Shown here piece after piece: positions 1 to 64,000 of a DNA stretch of 64,000 nt. Position numbers and translations under genes: made by a program. Below the pieces are notes generated by a model that was given only the letters and a program-made list of their open reading frames with translations, searched no databases and had not been told where the DNA came from. The stretch spans positions 248,001 through 312,000 of the forward strand of contig JAQGDQ010000139.1 in the NCBI GenBank assembly GCA_030141605.1, written 5' to 3'. Positions within the stretch are counted from its first letter, which is position 1. Every line of letters starts with the position of its first letter. This stretch comes from Tubiluchus corallicola. Taxonomy: Eukaryota > Priapulida > Priapulimorpha > Priapulimorphida > Tubiluchidae.

Positions 1-2095
1 CACGTCCTAGACACAAACTTATCTTTTTGAAATTCGTTTCTTAGCACTGGATATAAATTTATACTACTTGATAACTCAAGTTTAATCAGAGATGTCATAA
101 AACTTATTTTTAATGATAGTAGATATGATTTAATGATATGTTGAGTATTGATTACTGTGAGTTATGCAATGAATTTATTTTTGCCTAGTCAGTGAATTTT
201 CTATTTAATTTTGTCACCAGTTATTTTTGGCTTTCCTACGATAATTATCAGGAAGAATCGAATATGCAGGACATGCAAGCTCTATAGGGCAAATTGTTTG
301 TGATAATCTGTGCCAAATATTGTATGTTTGTCATTTATTTTGATTACTATATCGAATTTTATTGGCTTATTATTTGTGATTGTGTTGATTTTTAATAAGA
401 AAAGCTAATGTTGAATAAATCCACAATGTCGGTTTTTGATTATCAAGCAACCTTAATTTCAATACTCTAGCGTGAGTTAACTAACTCCTACAAAGATGAA
501 ATAGGTTGGTCAGTATAAGAAATGAATTAGAATCTGTCATGATCTATGGGGCATGGTAGTCTAGCCGTTGTGATATTTGCCTTGTAAGTGAGAGGTTTCT
601 GGTTCAAATATAAGCTATGTCTCAACTTCCTTACATTTTCTTTCGAGTGAGTTTGGTTTCAAAATTCAACAATTTGGTATTGCATCATATCTTGATCAGT
701 TGTAAATTTTGAAACAGAATATATAGAAAAGTGCACACAGAGCTATTAAGGACTGTAAGCAAGGTGGTAACATCTACATTAAGAAAAAGATAAAATGGAA
801 AACTTAAAGCCTATTTAAATTCTTTTAGATTTTACAGCAAAATTATGCAGAATACTTATGCAAAATGTGGTATTTCATTGTGTATTCCATTTGGATGAAA
901 AAATAAAAAATCTTATACCTCTTAGTAATTCTGCAGATTTAAATGCTTACAAATAAAAGTAAGATTAAAGTAGAAGTTAATATAAATAAGCCATGGCTAA
1001 TAAATCATTAAATTTTATTTTATCACAGTAACAATTTTCAGTTTTCTAGAACTTTCCAATAAAAAAGATTTTATTTGCTGCACAGAACAACACATTACAT
1101 TGAATTAAGAGCTGTGTGGACTCTTGTAGGGCATGACTGTGTTAAATAATTGGCAAGGACAGAAGCAGCTTATATAGTTTATATATATTAGCTTATACAG
1201 TATAAACTTTATGAAGAGGACATTTAACAGCCAATGCATATGAACAAGTCAGGTATCAAAGACAACAGAAAAGTTATAAGTAAAGAAACCAGAAAGAACG
1301 ACCTTAGAAACTGCATGATACTGCACTTTAGGCAAGAAAATGTGATCGAAGTAAAAAAATTAGAAAGCGAAACTGCAATGTCAATCAAAATAATACTTTG
1401 GATTTAAAAGAACTCTTGGTTCGTACATTGCGAGAATTGTGAAAATATAAAAAAAATTAGTCTGTAGTAATGGTTTGCTTTTTTTACTCCTGCAGCAATA
1501 AACTGAAACTGCGTCTTTTCAATTTCTTTATCGAGCGATTTCTTGTTAAATGAAAGTTACTTGTCAAATTTTGCTAAACGTCTGCTCAGATATTACATGT
1601 ACAACTAAATTAAAATATTTAAGTTTCTTCAAATCCCTGATTCTTTAACAGGGACAGCTTTCAAGCAGATCAGTACATAGCTGTTATGTTAACAACATGT
1701 GCAGTTTCAGTGGTGGTCTATCTAACAAGTGTAAATCTAAATTGTTAATATATTTTTTATCATTATGTCAATAAATGTGTGTGCTGCTCATATTAGCTAT
1801 TGCTTGCACAAATGTAATAGTTTGAGCCAGGCCTGCACATTCCTGCTCACGTATTTCATGTTTAGAGGGACGATAGACTAGATGACTTTTCACCATTCAG
1901 TCGCTCTTAGCTGTTACACCATTTGTATATTCACTGACCTCTACATGGTCTTTAGTAATTTGAAATTTGGCAATGTTAAAATTGTGTCTAAATTTTTTGT
2001 ACACTGTGGTCAACACATTTCTGCCAGTTCAGTCTCACCTTAGAAGTTTATTCTTCACAAAAATGTAGATTCGTATCTTGCCATAACCATTGCTG
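1..2095. other. no gene recognised (left edge)
   Basis: This AT-rich stretch has no exon-like sequence on either strand. Apart from the tRNA-like relic near 547-616 I see nothing I can name. Confidence 0.6.
547..616 (+). mobile_element. tRNA-derived SINE head (Thr-like)
   Basis: The segment GGCATGGTAGTCTAGCCG ... TTGCCTTGTAAGTGAGAGG ... GGTTCAAATAT resembles a tRNA with an anticodon arm whose loop would read TGT and an imperfect B box. The acceptor stem does not close, so it is a SINE or tRNA relic, not a gene. Confidence 0.55.
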
Positions 2096-2460
2096 CTAAG
2101 TGTGAAATTCAATTTCATTGAAACAAACTAAACATGTTAACATTTGTCCTCCTGCAGGTTTTCTGGCTGGTTCTATGGCTTGTTGAAGAGCTGTCTTCAC
2201 TGGATTATCATCAGTTAATCTAAGCATGTGCCCAATCCATCTTAAACGGTGCCTTTTTAATTTTCTTGCCCAAGGTTCTTCTATTTTTTCATACAGGTCC
2301 TTATTCATGCAGATTTTCTTTGGCTATCTGATATCCAAAATGTTTCTGTAATTTCGCTTTTCAAACGCATCAATTTCAGCTTTATAATTTCCTTTTAATA
2401 TCCAGAGCTATGAATTATACAGAAATACAGTCAGAATTAAGGCTGAGAATATTCTAATTT
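2096..2460 (-). mobile_element. LINE 3' end fragment (reverse-transcriptase C-terminus)
   Basis: The minus strand encodes IDAFEKRNYRNIL and KLKRHRLRWIGHMLRL..DNPVKTAL, the typical C-terminal region of RTE/Jockey-type non-LTR retrotransposon proteins (RRLRWLGHVLRM). Stops interrupt it upstream. It lies just before the 44-bp minisatellite. Confidence 0.7.
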
Positions 2461-2567
2461 GTGTTTCCAAAGAAATTATTGTTGTTCTCAAGATCTTTTG
2501 TGAGTTTTGAATATTCTGAATATTTTTAAATATTTAGATTTCACATAGAAGGATTTAAGCACTTCAG

Positions 2568-3851
2568 CATTGATCTATTGGTCCATTGCAGAGAGCCAAG
2601 AGTCCTGACATAAAGAAGCACTTCCTCCATTGCAGAGAGTAGGGAATCCTGACCTTGAAAAATACTTGGTTCATTGCAGAGTGTAGGAAGTCCTTGCATA
2701 AAGAAGCACTTGGTCTATTGCAGAGAGTAGGGAGTCCTTGCATAAAGAAGCACTTGGTCTATTGTAGAGTGTAGCGAGTCCTTGCATAAAGAAGCACTTG
2801 GTCTATTGCAGAGAGTAGGGAGTCCTGACAAAAAGAAGCACTTGGTCTATTGTAGAGTGTAGCGAGTCCTTGCATAAAGAAGCACTTGGTCTATTGTAGA
2901 GAGTAGCGAGTCCTTGCATAAAGAAGCACTTGGTCTATTGCAGAGAGTAGGGAGTCCTGACAAAAAGCACTTGGTCTATTGTAGAGTGTGGCGAGTCCTT
3001 GCATAAAGAAGCACTTGGTCTATTGCAGAGTGTAGGGAGTCCTTGCATAAAGAAGTACTTGGTCTACTGCAGAGTGTAGGGAATCCTGGCATAAGGAAGC
3101 ACTTGGTCTATTGTAGAGTGTAGCAAGTCCTTGCATAAAGAAGCACTTGGTCTATTGCAGAGAGTAGGGAGTCCTGACAAAAAGAAGCACTTGGTCTATT
3201 GTAGAGTGTAGGGAGTCCTTGCATAAAGAAGCACTTGGTCTATTGCAGAGTGTAGGGAGTCCTTGCATAAAGAAGCACTTGGTCTATTGCAGAGTGTAGG
3301 GAATCCTGGCATAAAGAAGCACTTGGTCTATTGCAGAGTGTAGGGAGTCCTGACAAAAAGAAGAAGCACTTGGTCTATTGCAGAGTGTAGGTAATCCTAG
3401 CATAAAGAAGCACTTGGTCTATTGTAGAGTGTAGCGAGTCCTTGCATAAGGAAGCACTAGGTCTATTGTAGAGTGTAGCGAGTCCTTGCATAAAGAAGCA
3501 CTTGGTCTATTGCAGAGTGTAGGGAATCCTGGCAATAAAGAAGCACTTGGTCTATTGCAGAGTGTAGGGAATCCTAACATAAAGAAGCACTTGGTCTATT
3601 GCAGAGTGTAGGGAATCCTGGCATAAAGAAGCACTTGGTCTATTGCAGAGTGTAGGGAATCCTGACAAAAAGAAGCACTTGGTCTTTTGCAGAGTGTAGG
3701 GAATCCTGACAAAAAGAAGCACTTGGTCTATTGTAGAGTGTAGCGAGTCCTTACATAAAGAAGCACTTGGTCTATTGCAGAGAGTAGGGAGTCCTGACAA
3801 AAAGAAGCACTTGGTCTATTGTAGAGTGTAGCGAGTCCTTGAATAAAGATG
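2568..3851. repeat. 44-bp minisatellite, about 29 copies
   Basis: Head-to-tail units of about 44 bp, each with AAGAAGCACTTGGTCTATTG followed by (C/T)AGAGTGTAGGGAGTCCT and TGCATAAA or GACAAAA. Substitutions and small indels distinguish units; the first few are most diverged. The array begins about 110 bp beyond the LINE fragment and ends about 800 bp past the groucho stop codon. Reading frames across it on the minus strand are by-products of the repeat. Confidence 0.95.
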
Positions 3852-4324
3852 TTGGTCCACAGGGAGGTGAATAGAATCATATCCTTAAATGCATGATTCA
3901 ATGGGCAAAACTGAAACTTGTACTTCAGAACTGTTGAGAAGATGAACAAACATACACCACGTGTGGACAATCATAGTTATCCTGCAAGCTATGAAGAAAA
4001 TGATTCATGATTCCAGCTAGCATGCACTAACAGCTTAGAAAATAATTTTTCTGATGAAATAATACATAACTATGAAAAAGTCTTTTCCTGTTGTTTACAA
4101 AATGTAAATGTATTAACAGAATTGATTAAATCAACTATCAAAATAGCAGTGTCTGGTATATAACAGCGACATTTAAATTTTTAAGTTTTTTGGTCTGCTT
4201 TACTAATGTAGTAAGTTGTGTGTACGGTAAGATTAGATATAAGCAATATAAAATTTTAAGTCAATTTCTTTCAAGTGAACTTAATTTATCTTCTTTTATA
4301 CTCACACAATTCGCTTATATTAAA

Positions 4325-4330
4325 TTTATT
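4325..4330 (-). terminator. candidate groucho polyadenylation signal AATAAA
   Basis: On the minus strand AATAAA lies about 325 nt past the groucho stop codon. It is the first exact hexamer I noticed downstream. In AT-rich DNA this is weak evidence by itself. Confidence 0.35.
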
Positions 4331-4653
4331 GACTTAACAGTTATACACCATGACTAGCCTTATTACTCAATATCAGCACAGCATCTTGTACATCAAAATA
4401 TTCTTGATAACTTCATTCTCCAAGTCACATCATTTAGTATTATGAAAATGATTCTATGAAAAAACAAACATACATACATTATATAGTATATACAACATAT
4501 ATGTTACAGTAAACGAAATATTACATGATTTGTTTCACTGCTATTATACCAAAATTTCAGTTTTGCAGTGCAAATTACAAAGACATATATATATATATAG
4601 TCAGGTTATCAAAAATTTGGTTTACCAACACAAGGAAGCACCACTGCAATAAT

Positions 4654-44762
<40,109 letters not shown>

Positions 44763-45369
44763 TAAAAATATATTTTCTTTCTTTACACGCCACACCGTCC
44801 AACGAAAAATCAACAGTTAGCCCAGTATCAGTGGAGCTCCCGAACAAAATGACAAAACAGATGCAGGTAGGTTTCAACGAGCGCGGAACTATCCAAGCCA
44901 CTCCATTACTACAATAAAGTCCTTAGTCCTATCGACAGACAAAACTAGCTCGAATTCATTATCGCTACAGTTTACTGACCTAATGAAGTTATGGTCACAT
45001 TCACTACAAGCAAAAATTGATAAGTGAACGCAAATTAAACGCTTTTTGCTTTGAATGAACAAACCAGCAGAACGATTTTACTCGACTGAACCTTGAACTG
45101 ATTATGTAAAAAACAAATATCACCAGAGGTCACAGGCACACCAAGTTTAATAGCGGCTTAAACAAAAAGCATAAACACAGTTAAAAAATCACCAAGAGGC
45201 GCCGCGGATATCAATATGATTGCAATCAAAGCAAAAATTTACGGCCTAACGGTTACATCCAAAAGAGACGAACCCACGACACAAACACACTAAAACTCAC
45301 ACAACTCTGAACAGCGAACATCCTCAAATGCCACACACAAAACTCGCTCAAAGCAAATACAGCTTTCCG

Positions 45370-45501
45370 AATATGGCGGCCGTTGATTGGCTGTATTATA
45401 AACACTTCGACAGTGGATACAACGCACGTGAGCTCATTAAATATGAACACAATTTAACCAATCAACTGTCTGCAAAAATAGAACCGCCTATTTTTACCAA
45501 T
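45370..45501 (-). promoter_or_regulatory. candidate groucho promoter region: CCAAT boxes, CACGTG, GGCGGC motif
   Basis: About 610-740 bp upstream of exon 1 there are CCAAT boxes at 45386-45390 (minus orientation), 45458-45462 and 45497-45501 (plus orientation), CACGTG at 45425-45430, and ATATGGCGGCC at 45371-45381, which resembles a YY1/NRF-type housekeeping element. Such clusters are usual at TATA-less promoters. The transcription start is not known, so its assignment to groucho is inferred from position. Confidence 0.4.
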
Positions 45502-46039
45502 CAAATGACAAGACGGCTTACTGCTGTACATCATTTTGTTTAAAAACACGCCTCTTGGAATCTGCCTATCAAACGCACGTGCGCCCAGGAGCCAGCCTCC
45601 GTACGCACACATCACACATGAAAGATTCAGGTACAGACTCGCAGTCAGGATTCACGTGTGTGTGAATAAGCTTGCTCTGCCAGACAGGTGTCACCCAACC
45701 TCTGGGCTCATCCTCTACCATACAATTTGCTTATATGTCACTGCCAAATTCCTCTGTGCCAACTGCCAAGTCCGTTGCAGTTGCAACCCTGGAAATGTGA
45801 ATTCATCTGACCGTCAGGCAGGAAAAGGAATAATGATGCTAGTGATTGATAGTTAATAATTATCTAGTTTTAGTTAATTGTAACAGATTTGTAAGTATTT
45901 GGTTGTTGGCTCTATGAAACTATACTTACCAAACTCCTTATAATTAACTAAAAAATGCTCATTTGCCTGGCTGACTGTTTGACTAACTGATTGACTTGAA
46001 TGAACAAAGTAATAATTAAAGCACGTTCAGTAACTAATT

Positions 46040-46256
46040 ACTGGTTTTTGAAGGCGGGTAAGTCAGATTTAGTGAATTTGCTGATTGTGAAGGTGGTAAT
46101 GGTGATGGATTTGGCACTTATGATGCAGGTTTGAGAGTATGGCGGGTTGGCAGTACCACTGGTGCTTTGGTGGGTTTGGCAAACTGGCACGTTGATGGCT
46201 TTGGCGGTGGGGGTTTTTGGCAAGTATGGCAGGTTCGGCGAGCGTGGCAGTAGCAC
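46040..46256. repeat. degenerate G/T-rich short tandem repeat
   Basis: Repeated GG(T/C)TTTGGC and TGGCGGT-like words fill about 200 bp on the plus strand. The minus-strand frame over it is Thr/Pro/Lys-rich and matches nothing I know. Confidence 0.5.
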
Positions 46257-46772
46257 CGTTAGTCAGTTACGGGATTGGGCGTGATCGAGGTAATTAAAGG
46301 AACGGTAGGCCTACTAATCTGTGTAGGCCCTTTGTGGGTGGGATACGTAGCATGTTAATTTCCCAGCATTTCGTTACTTTCTTACATCGAACATCTACCC
46401 AAGGTTTGTGGTGCTTACTTAAATAAAAGCCTTAGAGGAGATACAGAGCTTATAAAAATTAAATCTTTCCGAGTTTTTGGCCTTTGACACAGGGCTATCG
46501 GAGCATACGGAAACAATTCCTATTAGGGAAGCGAGTTATTAAAGAAAGAAAAAAGCCCAAGAATAAAGGTAGCAGATAAATAAAACCACTTGACCATCAA
46601 AACATTTCTGCATATTAGTTGGTGCTGCCACCTGTTGACCAGTTTTCTTAATACAAATAAGGCTGCTGCCTTATTATTTTGTGCTGAAGTAGGAATCCCA
46701 CTTGGCTTCTTTAGGCTATATGTTGGTATAGTTATAATTAAAGCAATGAGTTCGGTTCAGTACCGAGTTGAC

Positions 46773-63064
<16,292 letters not shown>

Positions 63065-63429
63065 CTGAAAGAAAACCAAATTTAAAAAATGGCTCATAAA
63101 GCATTAATCCATGTGTCACTTTTTATTTATTACTTTATCTATCTATTTTTATTTACTTATATTTGTACCGCAAAGCGCACGGATGCAAAGCATTAAAACC
63201 AGCAATACGAACAAATAGATAATCTAGAATCAACGACATGACTTATATGGCCTGCTACTAATAAAATGAAAATTAAATGGTTACACCAAATTTTATTACT
63301 GCACTTTATTATCAATCCATCCTAACCTCTAAAAGAACCAATTTTTCCTTTAATCAATACTGTTACTGCTTATAGTATGATTTATGATGATAATAAAGGT
63401 AACAGTAGTCAGTGGAAAGGTTAATTATT

Positions 63430-63640
63430 GTGCAAAATGCAATGATAATCGCTGTTGTTTACGATGAAAATGATGACAATGTTAGCAATAATTATAATTT
63501 AGCCAAAATTTTAGTGATAGATGACAATGATGGCGACAGTAATGATGATGACGACAACGAGGTGATGATGATGACGATGACAATGGCGACGATATTAATG
63601 ATAATGGCAATGACGAAAGTAATGATGACAGCAATGTATG
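63430..63640. repeat. degenerate GAT/GAC triplet tract
   Basis: About 200 bp dominated by GATGAT, GATGAC and AATGAT units with many substitutions. The plus-strand frame over it (63412-63828) is low complexity and has no recognisable domain. Confidence 0.7.
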
Positions 63641-64000
63641 ATCCTGTAACTTATTTTTTCGCTTGGTTGTTGTATATCAGTAGAACGTTTAGCGTAGAGG
63701 TAAATATGGGAGCAGAGAAAATGGGAGGGTATCTAGGTGCTTCAAGTCACTGCACTTCCAAGCGCCACGAGTTTTGGAAAACAGAACTCGTAATAACGAA
63801 AGTTTCTGCTATGACCTCAAAGATGTAATTACTTTGCAAATGTTCAATGTGAACAATAACTTTAACCTTTTACAATAAAATTATTTCCTTTCCATGGTAA
63901 CTAAGTCTTGTCGGCCTAATAGTTTAAATCTAACACATTAATTGTTGTTTAGGCCTCCTTTATATACGTATATAATATAAGCACTAAACCTTAAAAATTA

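Noticed and set aside
547-616. A threonine tRNA gene
   Set aside because: The anticodon-like loop is suggestive but the B box is imperfect and the acceptor stem does not pair.
2568-3851. Regular repeats that look at first like a CRISPR array
   Set aside because: The units abut head to tail with no unique spacers and the window is animal DNA, so it is a minisatellite.
3552-3970. Two minus-strand reading frames rich in CNRPSASLC-like repeats
   Set aside because: They are translations of the 44-bp minisatellite and shift frame with every unit.
45253-45450. A minus-strand frame upstream of groucho considered as an alternative first exon
   Set aside because: It has no TLE-like leader and no in-phase donor leading to exon 2; it may instead be part of the untranslated first exon.
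45536-45856. A 106-codon plus-strand protein gene
   Set aside because: No family resemblance, no splice or promoter support, and chance frames of this size are expected in a window this long.
63412-63828. A 138-codon plus-strand protein gene
   Set aside because: Its first half is a degenerate GAT/GAC repeat and the rest matches nothing known.

Overview
The window is AT-rich animal nuclear DNA: long introns with GT-AG borders, non-LTR retrotransposon pieces, tRNA-like SINEs, hAT-type transposon remains and long microsatellites. Nothing bacterial or organellar is visible. The two host genes are strongly conserved metazoan regulators. The repeat content suggests a non-vertebrate animal, but I cannot name the phylum.

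Both host genes read on the minus strand. From 44762 down to 4654 lies a complete Groucho/TLE co-repressor gene. I could assemble 20 coding exons with compatible phases from ATG to stop, giving 730 codons. They follow the family order: Q tetramerisation domain (exons 2-6), GP (7), CcN with a KKRK signal and acidic serine motif (9-10), SP (11-13) and WD40 propeller (14-20). Two splice features stand out: a 17-nt microexon (27538-27554) and a GC-AG intron after exon 11. CCAAT, CACGTG and GGCGGC motifs lie at 45370-45501, upstream of exon 1. From 63064 down to 51526 lies most of a synaptotagmin gene: membrane segment, C2A, C2B and a C-terminal WHRL motif. Its N-terminal exon is missing or unrecognised. 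A Ser replaces a C2A calcium-ligand Asp, as in the Syt4/11 group.

Groucho introns hold most of the repeats. Intron 17 (6706-13630) contains a 1.4-kb fold-back element and a same-strand hAT-transposase-derived gene of the KIAA1586-like type. That gene keeps two phase-matched introns but has a homopolymer frameshift, a second frame change and an in-frame stop. Intron 6 (28400-33305) has a LINE RT fragment, an apparently perfect 755-bp tandem duplication and a 21-bp-arm hairpin just past its end. Intron 8 has two inverted tRNA-like SINE heads flanking an (AT)n tract. Introns 1 and 3 carry LINE and SINE fragments. Downstream of Groucho are a 44-bp minisatellite (about 2568-3851) and a LINE 3' end.

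The intergenic stretch (about 45.5-51.5 kb) has a roughly 500-bp (CA)n tract and a 457-bp element with perfect 15-bp terminal inverted repeats. Synaptotagmin introns hold two SINEs in tandem, an internally deleted LINE and a roughly 500-bp compound CTA/CTG/CAA array starting 75 bp upstream of a splice acceptor. I found no convincing new biological system. The items most worth checking are the Groucho microexon, the GC-AG intron, the nested hAT-derived gene, the 755-bp duplication and the triplet array beside a synaptotagmin exon.
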